Of a DNA stretch of 64,000 nt, positions 53,428 through 61,599 are shown one piece after another. The DNA comes from UBA5072 sp963822145 (GTDB lineage Bacteria; Bacteroidota; Bacteroidia; Bacteroidales; UBA10428). A program made the position numbers and the translations under genes. Numbering within the stretch: the first letter of the stretch is position 1; each line of letters starts with the position of its first letter. The DNA is taken from the NCBI GenBank assembly GCA_963822145.1, contig CAWGGG010000002.1, forward strand, positions 682,001-746,000, in the 5' to 3' direction. The notes below the pieces were generated by a model, which saw nothing but the letters and a program-made list of their open reading frames with translations, was not told the origin of the DNA and ran no database searches.

Positions 53428-55362
53428 TCAGTATTTCAGCGCATCAGGTTTCACAATTTCATAGTCCCGGATTACGTCCGGATCACTGGTGGATAACCCC
53501 ATCCCGAAATGGCCGTTTTTTACCGGATTATCGGGATAATAGGCCAAACGTATGATGATTGTCCGAAAAGCAAGGTTCTCATTCCGGATACGCACCCCGA
53601 TGCCCGCTCCGGAATAATAACTTCCTGAGGACAACAGGGTTAGCCCTGTATTGACAAAGGCAGCATCATAAAAAACATTCGGGGAAAAGCGGAAGCCCAG
53701 CACATTACCGTTGAGAAAACTCACCACTTCAAAGTGCAACGCCAGTCTCCGGTCGCCCTCTATGCCTGATTTGGACAGGCCCCGGACCTCTTTGCCAATA
53801 CTTAATATTTCATAGGGATAGCGCCGGATACCTTCGGTATAGTTTGCCCGAAAAAGAAGCCGGTAATGGGTACGCCAAATGTTTAAAAGGGGAGAGTAAT
53901 AAGTGAGGGCGGTCCTCAACAATCCCTGTGTTATTTGACCCAGGTAGATGTATCCGCCATATTCAATACCTCCTCCTAAATAACCCATGTTGAATTTGTG
54001 GGCAGTTTTATAGGATAATCCCAGGTAGGGAGCATCGAGAAATTCACCAAACTGATATCCAAAGGTCAGTTCAACAGCATTGCCGAAATCAACATCTTCA
54101 ACCAGACCAAAGCCCAGCAACATGTTCTCCTTATAGTGATTTCTCTTCAGCAGGGTTAATGAGCCCAGAAGCAGATTGCTATTGTAGAACTGCTGGTTTG
54201 TGTCGGCCTCCACCTTGGGCCGCTGGGTATAGTGCGTAATCATATACCTGGCTTTCAGTACAATGCTTCTGCGGGTAACCGTGTTCAATAAGAATACCCG
54301 GCCGATCCACTGGTCAAAATAATTCTTGGTGTAAGGAACTTTCACGGAAACACTATCAGAAACCTCCACATTGGCTGTAGTTTTAAGCTGAAAAAGTTCA
54401 ATTCCCCCGCCGTATTTTGTTTCAGGGGTAATGAATTCCCTTTTCAGGGTCAGCCGGTACAGATCTTCAAGTTCATTATTCCTGTAAAGCAAGTAGGCAT
54501 CCACAAAGGATCCCGATATATTCTTAAAGGAGATCTCTCCGGTGTATCCGAAGGGTTGACTGCTCCCGGCTTTATAACGGAGCCGGTTGCTGAATTCATG
54601 CCCGGTGCCCGCGATATTGATGTCATTGATTTCCAGGGTATAATCTGAGAAGCTACCCATGCTCAGCCCCAGGGTTAACGGAAAGACATCCTTGGTGATC
54701 ACCAGCAGGTCAGCCACATCAGGATGAAGACTGTCCACCGTTACGATAATCCGGACATCTTCGATATAGGATAAGGAACGCAGGTAATACTCATTATCCG
54801 AGACCGTGTAGGCACCCAGCACATCCCCTTCATGTACTGTAAGGTTTTTCCGGATGATGCTTGTCCAGGTGTCTTTGTGCAGCTTATTCAGGAATGCCGA
54901 GTATGTTCTTGCCGCCTGAGCTGCTGTGTCGTAAATGCTTCCATGAATAATATCCACCGGGTGAATGGTGATCTTACCGATTCTTTTGTTGACATATTCA
55001 GGATGGTAGTTTTCATTGTTCTGAGCGACATTCGCGGATAGGCTATCCGGTTGTTTCCTCACCATGGTCTCATAAAGTCCCTTCACCAGTCTGTTATTGC
55101 CGCTTTTTACCCTCATGCTGTCATAAAAAGCTGCTGAATGGAATTCCTTGTCTTTCTTAATCTTATAATTGCTGCCCGCGGGCAAAGCAAGCAGGGTATC
55201 CTTTGAAAATCTCAGAACAGTATCACGAACGACCACCATATAGCCCACGGGTACTTTCACGGAATCAACTGCCGTGTTTTTTTCTTGTCCGGCAGCAAAA
55301 GTGATAAAAGCATCCAGCATGATCAGCAAGAAAAGCCCTGTGATGTATCGGCGGATTTTCAT
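53428..55362 (-). CDS. Omp85-like protein with a POTRA-like segment (4 of 5)
   Basis: A 644-aa protein; signal peptide from the ATG at 55362 (MKIRRYITGLFLLIMLDAFI, ending AAGQ). Residues ~125-225 resemble a POTRA domain (SIIRKNLTVHEGDVLGAYTV, EYYLRSLSYIEDVRIIVTVD, VADLLVITKDVFPLTLGLSM). The barrel follows with a loop-6 motif as IGKEVRGLSKSGI and ends with FGMGLSTSDPDVIRDYEIVK, so the last strand may not be C-terminal. Likely an outer-membrane assembly or secretion pore of the family, substrate unknown. Last gene of the operon that begins at 58559; 7 bases after the FadL-like gene. Confidence 0.7.
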   Translation of the reverse strand: MKIRRYITGLFLLIMLDAFITFAAGQEKNTAVDSVKVPVGYMVVVRDTVLRFSKDTLLALPAGSNYKIKKDKEFHSAAFYDSMRVKSGNNRLVKGLYETMVRKQPDSLSANVAQNNENYHPEYVNKRIGKITIHPVDIIHGSIYDTAAQAARTYSAFLNKLHKDTWTSIIRKNLTVHEGDVLGAYTVSDNEYYLRSLSYIEDVRIIVTVDSLHPDVADLLVITKDVFPLTLGLSMGSFSDYTLEINDINIAGTGHEFSNRLRYKAGSSQPFGYTGEISFKNISGSFVDAYLLYRNNELEDLYRLTLKREFITPETKYGGGIELFQLKTTANVEVSDSVSVKVPYTKNYFDQWIGRVFLLNTVTRRSIVLKARYMITHYTQRPKVEADTNQQFYNSNLLLGSLTLLKRNHYKENMLLGFGLVEDVDFGNAVELTFGYQFGEFLDAPYLGLSYKTAHKFNMGYLGGGIEYGGYIYLGQITQGLLRTALTYYSPLLNIWRTHYRLLFRANYTEGIRRYPYEILSIGKEVRGLSKSGIEGDRRLALHFEVVSFLNGNVLGFRFSPNVFYDAAFVNTGLTLLSSGSYYSGAGIGVRIRNENLAFRTIIIRLAYYPDNPVKNGHFGMGLSTSDPDVIRDYEIVKPDALKY

Positions 55363-55369
55363 GAAGGAT

Positions 55370-56833
55370 CTATTCAGAGAATTTCGGCAGAAAGTAGGTG
55401 TAACCAAAAACTACAGCATACAGGTGTGAAGAAATTCGGGCTTCGCCTGCAAAATCAGGATTCTGGTTAATAACGCTATAGGGAGGGATTTGTTTGGCTG
55501 GAGAAAAAGCATAAGAAAATCCTATGCTAAATGTATTTTTTTTTCTTTGATAGGAAATACCGGTTGAAAAATGATAAATATCAAACCCGCTGAATCCATG
55601 CAACAACTCTTTTGACTCGCCGGGAGATGTATAGCTGCTGAAATCGGTAGATGCTCCCATCAGTAAGGACAGATTTTTATAAAGAACCTGACTGAATCCA
55701 AGAGCAACGTTAAAAACGGGTTTTGCCGCATTCTCAACATGTAAGAAGTTATCTATCTGAGATTTAAAATATGCTGAATCCTGGAGAGTTGGTGGATAAA
55801 AGAAAGGCTCTGCTGGTGCCTCCATGAGGTGATAGGTGCCAATCTTAAAGAAATATTCCGCTGTAAAAACGATCCGGGTTTTATCCGTATGAAAATCCGT
55901 GCCAATTGCGACGGAAAGAGGATGTTTATAATTTGTCTTGACATCGGTCTGCCGATCAGCCAGGATGAAGTTTTGCACTTCAGCATCCGGATTCTCAGAA
56001 ACGAAAATGCTGGAAATTTCGCGTTGAACGGAACCATTCCCGTAAAGACCAATGGAAGGAGTGGTGAGTGTTAATCCAAGCTTCCAGGGACCGGTAATAT
56101 ATGAAAGCCCAGCTTTTGCGATCAGACGGAAGGTGCTGTATTTAATGGCTTCATCAACAGTTTTTGTGCCATAAGTATAGCTGGTATCTGTACCGCTGAC
56201 TTCACGCACATAATTGGTTAGCTGGTAACTCTGCCCGCGATAGCAGGAATAAAAGGTGGCCCCGATCCCCAGCTTTTCAGAGATCTTATATCCAATGCCC
56301 ATCCCAAACCATTGTTCCGTTAGCTGGTTGGTATAGTCGTACACACCTACAAAGCTGACCGAAGGCAGGGGCGGGGTATCCGGACTGCCGGGATCGGGTT
56401 TGCCGATATACCTGGCATTTATAAGCACGTTGTTATGATTGCGTGTGAGAATGGCATAAGAAAACCGGAACCGGTCGCTTTTAAATAAATTGAGCATGCC
56501 CGAGATGATCTGGGGATAAACGCTCAGCTGGGCTGAATTCAGATCCATTCCTTCACCGGCGCCATCATCAATGGTAATCTTATCCATTTTGTAAACATTG
56601 GCATCAATGGAAAGGCTGGGATTATTTATAAAAGAAAGGGCCGCCGGATTATAATACACCGCTGAATTGTCATTTACCCCACCCACCATGGCACCCCCCA
56701 TCAGGGTGCTGTTAGCGCCGTATTGCTGGGCCCAGTAGTGATCATCCTGCGCTGCGGTCTTTGAGGAATAAAAGCACAATATCAGCAAAGACAGGACTGC
56801 GTTATAAAGAGATTTGCTTGTATCACAATGCAT
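55370..56833 (-). CDS. FadL/OMPP1-like outer-membrane protein (2 of 2)
   Basis: A 487-aa protein. MHCDTSKSLYNAVLSLLILC, then FYSSKTAAQ, is a signal peptide. The FadL-type N-terminus reads HYWAQQYGANSTLMGGAMVG and NDNSAVYYNPAALSFINNPS; the NPA motif and glycine-rich hatch match the copy at 40609-42114, so the two are paralogues. The barrel ends SSHLYAVVFGYTYFLPKFSE. Hydrophobic uptake or export is the family role; the substrate is unknown. It lies 20 bases after the DUF4956 gene and 7 before the Omp85-like gene. The order CotH-like, DUF4956, FadL-like, Omp85-like suggests one functional unit. Confidence 0.78.
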   Translation of the reverse strand: MHCDTSKSLYNAVLSLLILCFYSSKTAAQDDHYWAQQYGANSTLMGGAMVGGVNDNSAVYYNPAALSFINNPSLSIDANVYKMDKITIDDGAGEGMDLNSAQLSVYPQIISGMLNLFKSDRFRFSYAILTRNHNNVLINARYIGKPDPGSPDTPPLPSVSFVGVYDYTNQLTEQWFGMGIGYKISEKLGIGATFYSCYRGQSYQLTNYVREVSGTDTSYTYGTKTVDEAIKYSTFRLIAKAGLSYITGPWKLGLTLTTPSIGLYGNGSVQREISSIFVSENPDAEVQNFILADRQTDVKTNYKHPLSVAIGTDFHTDKTRIVFTAEYFFKIGTYHLMEAPAEPFFYPPTLQDSAYFKSQIDNFLHVENAAKPVFNVALGFSQVLYKNLSLLMGASTDFSSYTSPGESKELLHGFSGFDIYHFSTGISYQRKKNTFSIGFSYAFSPAKQIPPYSVINQNPDFAGEARISSHLYAVVFGYTYFLPKFSE

Positions 56834-56853
56834 TTGGTCATAATATATTGCAG

Positions 56854-57468
56854 CTATTTTGGAGTTTTGGTACCCTTCTTTCTGAAAAAAGCGATAAGTT
56901 CCGCATTGCCCTTGCCCAGGTCTATTTTACGGATACTGACCTTTTCAATTTTTCTACCTGTACGCGCGGAAAGGTCGCCTAACAAATCACGCTTCCTGTC
57001 CGGATCAAGCAATTCAATTTTGTCGTAGGTTAGTCTCAGTTTACTCAGCGATGAATGAAAGAATAACTCCAGCACCAGTATGCAAATAATAATAATTGAA
57101 TTAATGAGGACAGGGCCGCGTATCGGATTCGGGAAATTAGCCATTGCATTGATAACAGATATTCCAATAACAGTGAAGAAATAAGTCATGGACCGGAGTG
57201 ATATTCCTAAAGATCTGAAACGCATGATGGCGAAAATGGCAAACAGTCCAAGTGCAATACCAATTTGTATTTCAACGGTCTTAAGCAGAACACAGATTAA
57301 ATGGATCATGATACCCATCATGAAGAACGAGAAAGCACTTCCCTTTTTTTTGGAGTATCTTAAAAAAACAAATCGGATAACAATAAAAATGACAAGGATG
57401 GTGATTCCTAAACGTACCAATGCATCCCATATAGGATCCTGATCGGGTGAGAAAAAACTTGTATTCAT
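56854..57468 (-). CDS. DUF4956 membrane protein
   Basis: A 204-aa inner-membrane protein with about four hydrophobic segments (IWDALVRLGITILVIFIVIR, FSFFMMGIMIHLICVLLK, IGIALGLFAIFAIMRFRSLG). The stretch IGIALGLFAIFAIMRFRSLG with MTYFFTVIGISVINAMAN is the DUF4956 hallmark. The C-terminal third is soluble (IELLDPDRKRDLLGDLSART). Elsewhere, DUF4956 genes often sit beside VTC-type polyphosphate polymerase and CotH kinase genes (established co-occurrence as I know it). Here a CotH-like gene is 20 bases upstream but no VTC gene is in the window. Confidence 0.85.
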   Translation of the reverse strand: MNTSFFSPDQDPIWDALVRLGITILVIFIVIRFVFLRYSKKKGSAFSFFMMGIMIHLICVLLKTVEIQIGIALGLFAIFAIMRFRSLGISLRSMTYFFTVIGISVINAMANFPNPIRGPVLINSIIIICILVLELFFHSSLSKLRLTYDKIELLDPDRKRDLLGDLSARTGRKIEKVSIRKIDLGKGNAELIAFFRKKGTKTPK

Positions 57469-57488
57469 TTTGTTCTTCGTATAAAAAG

Positions 57489-58559
57489 TTAATATTCAGT
57501 GCAGTTTTGAAGTAGCTTATTCACAATGGTGTTCTTGTTATCGAAAAGTTCATAAAAACTATCCAGGAAACGAATCATATCTTTCTTTGCCTTTTCGCTG
57601 ATCAGACTGAATTCCTGGATCACCCTATAAAGATCTTCCTTATTATCAGAAAACGCCTTAAGTGTCACCAGGAACTCCTCTTCACTCCGGCACATCCCCC
57701 GGTATATCCTTTCACGTACGTTTTCTATACCAAGTCCGTCTGCAGGTATAGCATAGCTCGCATTCACCAGGCCCGAATAATCAAAATCATAGGGAATGAT
57801 CATCCCCAGATCCGGACGGTCACTCTGCTGCCGAATCAAAACTTTGCAGTTGTGCTGATTAAAAACAGACCAGTCTGTATTGCCGATCATGAAATTGAAA
57901 ATAGCCATTTTGTCCATAACTTCCGGCTTAATATTCTTCTGGGAAAGGGTAAGCAGGTCAACCGGTGTGGCATTCAAACGTTCCGCAAGGAAATCCAACG
58001 GTTCAATTAAGAAGCCATACGTTTGCACGGGTTTCTTTTTCTTGTAAGTATTATGATAGGTTATCCGGAGCAATCTTACCCTGAAGCTACTGTCTGTTAG
58101 TATATTATAAAGCTTATAGGCTAGATATTCCCTGAACAGGTTTTCCTCATTGCCGGTTTGGCAATGTGTAACCAGCTTGACTTTTTCAAGCTTGCGCAGA
58201 TCCTCTCTCTCAAATTCAGTTTTCTTGAAATTCAATACCAGTGGAGGGAAACTGCAGAAACCGTTCCGGAATTCACCGCGTGATTTAAGCCTGATTTCCT
58301 TGTTTATGGAATCATTCTCGGTGATGTAACGGGTTAAAATAGCATCGAGATACTCTTCTTTAGGCTTTTTGCTGGTATACTTAGTGATGTCGAACCAGAG
58401 TGCCAAGTCAAGTATGTCACTGTTGGTAAAAAGACCGAAATCCTGTTCCAGTGTATCCGAAATGGAATACAATGAATCAGAAGGCACATCCTGGCAAAAT
58501 ACTGGCAATAGCGTAAAAAGCGCCAGCAGAATCATCAAACCAAAGCATTTTCGTTTCAT
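57489..58559 (-). CDS. Exported CotH-kinase-like protein
   Basis: A 356-aa protein with signal peptide MKRKCFGLMILLALFTLLPV, ending FCQ. It shows a CotH-like layout: a basic opening (KEIRLKSRGEFRNGFCSFPP at 87-106), then KLVTHC near 128-133, the catalytic-loop-like IGNTDW at 225-230 with HNCK at 236-239, and the metal-binding-like PYDFDYSG at 256-263. CotH proteins are atypical protein kinases, first described in spore coats. The exported location means ATP supply would be a problem, so the activity here is uncertain. First gene of a four-gene operon; the stop is 20 bases from the DUF4956 start. Confidence 0.7.
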   Translation of the reverse strand: MKRKCFGLMILLALFTLLPVFCQDVPSDSLYSISDTLEQDFGLFTNSDILDLALWFDITKYTSKKPKEEYLDAILTRYITENDSINKEIRLKSRGEFRNGFCSFPPLVLNFKKTEFEREDLRKLEKVKLVTHCQTGNEENLFREYLAYKLYNILTDSSFRVRLLRITYHNTYKKKKPVQTYGFLIEPLDFLAERLNATPVDLLTLSQKNIKPEVMDKMAIFNFMIGNTDWSVFNQHNCKVLIRQQSDRPDLGMIIPYDFDYSGLVNASYAIPADGLGIENVRERIYRGMCRSEEEFLVTLKAFSDNKEDLYRVIQEFSLISEKAKKDMIRFLDSFYELFDNKNTIVNKLLQNCTEY

Positions 58560-58720
58560 AGTCTTTTTGTTAAAATTTCGAATACTATAAATTTATTCAA
58601 AATTTGCATATTAACAATAATAAAGGAAAAACGACTGGGATGCATGATCCGGATCCATTGATCCGTTTAAGTTTCCCGCATTATCACAGAACAGGAAATG
58701 ATTTCGAAAGGTGCAGTGAC

Positions 58721-60007
58721 TTAGAAAGTCTCGGAGGCCGCGAGGTAGAATCCAAAGGAATTATTCCCGAATCCAAAATCAACAGCCAGGTTGGTGCGTG
58801 CCCGTTTATCAGCCATGATACGCAAACCTGCGCCAAATCCCGGCTTAATGGATTCAAATAATTTTGGAGATTGAACCGGATTATCTGTTGTGGTAGCGTT
58901 GGCAAAAATCACACCGCCCAGAATTCCTCCGCACCTGGAAATGGGGAAGCGGTATTCGGTCTCACCATACACCATGTTGGGCCCGCGGAAGCGGCCCTGT
59001 GTATAGCCGCGGCCGCTGCGGCCGAACTGGTCGTAACCGGTAGCGGGCAGGGTGAGATAAGGAAATTCACCGGCCGGGGTAAAATCGCCCATGAGCCAGA
59101 AGGCAATGAGGTGCCGGGGATTTGTTTTGGACAATCCATGAAAACTCCTCCACTCGAACTCAAAAAAATTCGCATTTTTATCATTGCCCAAAAATTCATA
59201 TGATCCGCGCCAGCTGACTTTGGCATAAATGCCTTTGTAAGCATTGATCATATTGTCGCGTGTATCCCATACCAGGTTGACATTCAGGGCTGATATAAAA
59301 TATTTTGCCGTGTCAAAGCCATAGTACTTGCTGTAAGCGTAATGGCTTGTCAGGAGAAGGTTATCAGGATCCAACCGGAGCCTTTCATCTTTAATTTTAA
59401 AATAGGAATCGTAATTATAACCAAAACCGGCGTAGAAGCTATCTTTAATTTTAAATGAAACCGACTGGTGAAACCGGGCAAAATTGAATTTCATAGGTTG
59501 AAGGAGCGAATCATCGGCTGTCTCGGTACTGAATACGCTGATCTGGTAATCCAAAATCCCTCCCTCGGGGGCGTCGGTGCCCAGGCCGTATGTGGATTGG
59601 GAATAGATCAAATAGCGCCAGTCGCCGCTGAAAAAGATCCGGTTGCCCCTGTTGTACAGGTTATTCTTCAACATAATGATCACCTGGGACTTTGTTGTAA
59701 CCTGCACACTGCCTGCGAAGTTGGAATACAGGGAGCTTCCCGGCATTTTGAAGGTATACTGACCACCCACGCCGACCATAAAACCAATAGCCGGGTTGGA
59801 GCCAATGATCGGAAGGAGCAGCAATGAACCGGCATCTTCCGACTTGATCTTTGGGGGCTTGTGCAGCGCATTGCGGATCACACCCGGCAAATCTTTTTGC
59901 AGGCAACCCGAATCTGCACTTACCTTCAGGGAATCCTGTCCCGAAACCGCGCCCTGAAAGGATAAAGTCATTATTATCAGGGGGATTAGCCAACCGGAGA
60001 TCTTCAT
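58721..60007 (-). CDS. Omp85/BamA-like barrel without POTRA domains (5 of 5)
   Basis: A 428-aa protein from the ATG at 60007 (MKISGWLIPLIIMTLSFQGA, then VSGQ). The barrel shows NLVWDTRDNMINAYKGIYAK (the DxRDN motif), GRSGRGYTQGRFRGPNMVYG with the loop-6 motif GRGY, and ETEYRFPISRCGGILGGVIF. It ends NSFGFYLAASETF with a C-terminal Phe. The region before the barrel (~25-70, ending LLLPIIGSNPAIGFMVGVGG) is too short for POTRA domains. It lies 161 bases upstream of the CotH-like gene on the same strand; the two could be one transcript, but the gap is long and no clear terminator is seen. Confidence 0.82.
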   Translation of the reverse strand: MKISGWLIPLIIMTLSFQGAVSGQDSLKVSADSGCLQKDLPGVIRNALHKPPKIKSEDAGSLLLLPIIGSNPAIGFMVGVGGQYTFKMPGSSLYSNFAGSVQVTTKSQVIIMLKNNLYNRGNRIFFSGDWRYLIYSQSTYGLGTDAPEGGILDYQISVFSTETADDSLLQPMKFNFARFHQSVSFKIKDSFYAGFGYNYDSYFKIKDERLRLDPDNLLLTSHYAYSKYYGFDTAKYFISALNVNLVWDTRDNMINAYKGIYAKVSWRGSYEFLGNDKNANFFEFEWRSFHGLSKTNPRHLIAFWLMGDFTPAGEFPYLTLPATGYDQFGRSGRGYTQGRFRGPNMVYGETEYRFPISRCGGILGGVIFANATTTDNPVQSPKLFESIKPGFGAGLRIMADKRARTNLAVDFGFGNNSFGFYLAASETF

Positions 60008-60101
60008 GCTGACGTACCTCATGGGGCAGATTTTAGTATAGTATTTGAACAATTAAAAGTAGTGTCAAAATATTGAATCTCAAAATGAAACTTAGGGAGG
60101 C

Positions 60102-60143
60102 GCAAAAACAAATTATCCCGTCCGTCGCTTTGCGCCGGCTGGT
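60102..60143 (+). repeat. Direct copy of the 42-bp unit found again at 60191
   Basis: A 42-bp unit beginning GCAAAAACAAATTATCCC and ending CGCCGGCTGGT matches 60191-60232 at 38 of 42 positions; all four differences are transitions. Its first 18 bases occur a third time, inverted, at 60306-60323. It lies in the non-coding gap 60008-60322. Confidence 0.85.
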
Positions 60144-60190
60144 GATAGATTTTATGGGATTACTTCGTGATCCCTGGTGGGGAGATCCCA

Positions 60191-60323
60191 GCAAAAACAA
60201 ATTATCCCATCCGTTGCTTCGCACCGGCTGGTCTTTTCCCAATAAAAAAAGGCTTCAAACGGGTTTGAGCCTTTTTTTAATGGGAAAATCCCACGGCTTT
60301 GCCGCGGGATAATTTGTTTTTGC
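60191..60323. repeat. Large imperfect palindrome next to the tRNA-Ser 3' end
   Basis: Outer arms are exact 18-mers: GCAAAAACAAATTATCCC (60191-60208) and its reverse complement (60306-60323). The inner arms 60234-60260 and 60263-60288 also pair over ~26 bp with one mismatch and one bulge, and the terminator sits at the centre. On the minus strand the inverted arm begins at the tRNA discriminator base. A separate small hairpin (TCCC/GGGA, CGGC/GCCG) lies at 60290-60309. Confidence 0.8.
60243..60279 (-). terminator. Rho-independent terminator downstream of tRNA-Ser
   Basis: On the plus strand AAAAAAAGGCTTCAAAC, GG and GTTTGAGCCTTTTTTT form a stem with one bulged base and A/T tracts on both sides. 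It can work for the minus-strand tRNA gene, 44 bases upstream, and for leftward readthrough. Confidence 0.8.
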
Positions 60324-60410
60324 GGAGAGAATGGGATTCGAACCCATGAACCGCTTTTGGCGATTACACACTTTCCAGGCGTGCGCCTTCGACCACTCGG
60401 CCATCTCTCC
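60323..60410 (-). tRNA. tRNA-Ser (anticodon GGA)
   Basis: Minus-strand gene of 88 bases. The acceptor arms GGAGAGA and TCTCTCC pair, with discriminator G at 60323. The D-arm GCCGAGTGG, the anticodon loop CTGGAAA (anticodon GGA), a long class II variable arm (GTGTAATCGCC... region) and the T-loop GGTTCGAATCCC are visible. Class II size and G73 fit tRNA-Ser reading UCC/UCU. The 3' CCA is not encoded. Confidence 0.95.
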
Positions 60411-60491
60411 AAATACCCTGTTTTGGGGCGGTAAAAATAATAAAAAAACCGATATAAGATGCTGGTGGGGGAGATATGAGTGAATAAATAA

Positions 60492-60531
60492 GGCTTCGAC
60501 TCCCCCGATAACTGTCGGGGGAGTCGAAGCC
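60492..60531 (-). terminator. Very stable hairpin after ansA
   Basis: A perfect 17-bp stem (60492-60508 with 60515-60531; arms starting GGCTTCGACTCCCCCGA) around a 6-base loop TAACTG. It lies 30 bases beyond the ansA stop. On the minus strand it is followed by TTATTTATTC, only a weak U-tract, so it may end the dprA-tatD-ansA transcript or act as an mRNA-stabilising stem. Confidence 0.65.
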
Positions 60532-60561
60532 CTCTATATCTGCTAAAATAAAAAAACACCC

Positions 60562-61599
60562 CTACACCGTCATTTCCCCCCGAAGGGATACAGCAAGCTG
60601 TTGGGCGATCCAATGGTTATCGCGGCTTACTCCCGTGAGATACATGAGTTTGGTGACGGCAGCCTCCGTGGTCATGTCGCGTCCACTGATCACGCCCGCT
60701 TCGGAAAGCTGGCGTCCGGCATCATACATGTTCATCTCCACACTGCCGGTCATGCACTGGGTGATGTTCAGCATCAGTATCCCCCGGTCCAGCGCTTCCC
60801 GCACGCAGCCGATGAACCAGCTGTCCTCGGGAGCATTCCCGGCACCAAAGGTTTCCAGGATGAGTGCACGCAACCCCGGCGTCCGGAATACCGATTCTGT
60901 GAATTCCCGGCTAATGCCCGGGAAAATTTTCAGCAGGGCGAGATTATTACCCAGGTCTTTATGGACCACCAGGCCAATCCTGCTGCCAGGGTAGCGGATG
61001 GCATTATAATGATACCGGATATGGACTCCGCTCTCGGCAAGCGGTGGATAATTGCCCGAAAGAAAGGCATTAAAATCCTCGGTATTGTTTTTGGTGGTTC
61101 GGTTCCCCCGGTAAAGACGGTTCTCAAAATAGATACCCACCTCGGGAACTGCCGGTTCTCCATTCCTTAACGCTGCGGCTATTTCAAGTGAAGAGATCAG
61201 GTTTTCCTTGGCATCGGTTCGGAGTGACCCGATAGGCAATTGCGATCCGGTAAAAATTACCGGCTTACCCAGGTTTTCCAGCATGAAACTCAGTGCTGAC
61301 GCTGAATAAGCCATGGTATCAGTACCGTGCAGAACAATAAAACCTCCGAATGCATGGTAATTCTCTTCGATAATGCCGGCCAGTTTTATCCAGTTCCCGG
61401 GATTGATGTTGGAGGAATCCAGGGGCGGGTTAAAGGCATAGGAGCTGAGATTGAAACCGAATTTCTTCAATTCGGGTACTTCCGATAAAATATTGTCGAG
61501 CCGGAATGGTTTCAGGGTGCCGGTTTCCTGGTCCTGCACCATGCCAATGGTGCCACCGGTATAAATGATCAGGATCGATGTCTGTTTATTTTCGGGCAT
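60562..61599 (-). CDS. ansA: Cytoplasmic type I L-asparaginase
   Basis: A 345-aa enzyme hydrolysing asparagine to aspartate and ammonia in the cytoplasm. The ATG at 61599 (MPENKQTSILIIYTGGTIGM) leaves no signal peptide. Catalytic motifs are intact: YTGGTIGM with the nucleophile Thr, FIVLHGTDTMAYSASALSFM with the Thr/Asp pair, and LENLGKPVIFTGSQLP. FENRLYRGNRTTK and LNITQCMTGSVEMNMYDAGR match E. coli AnsA. It overlaps the 3' end of tatD by 14 bases, so the two are coupled. It complements the exported asparaginase at 22994. Confidence 0.96.
   Translation of the reverse strand: MPENKQTSILIIYTGGTIGMVQDQETGTLKPFRLDNILSEVPELKKFGFNLSSYAFNPPLDSSNINPGNWIKLAGIIEENYHAFGGFIVLHGTDTMAYSASALSFMLENLGKPVIFTGSQLPIGSLRTDAKENLISSLEIAAALRNGEPAVPEVGIYFENRLYRGNRTTKNNTEDFNAFLSGNYPPLAESGVHIRYHYNAIRYPGSRIGLVVHKDLGNNLALLKIFPGISREFTESVFRTPGLRALILETFGAGNAPEDSWFIGCVREALDRGILMLNITQCMTGSVEMNMYDAGRQLSEAGVISGRDMTTEAAVTKLMYLTGVSRDNHWIAQQLAVSLRGEMTV

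Noticed and set aside
60102..60323. tRNA-linked attL/attR sites of an integrated element
   Set aside because: The direct copies do not include any tRNA sequence and no integrase gene lies nearby.
60152..60613. Open frame of 153 codons across the tRNA-Ser region on the minus strand
   Set aside because: It covers the tRNA, palindrome and hairpin and has no protein features.
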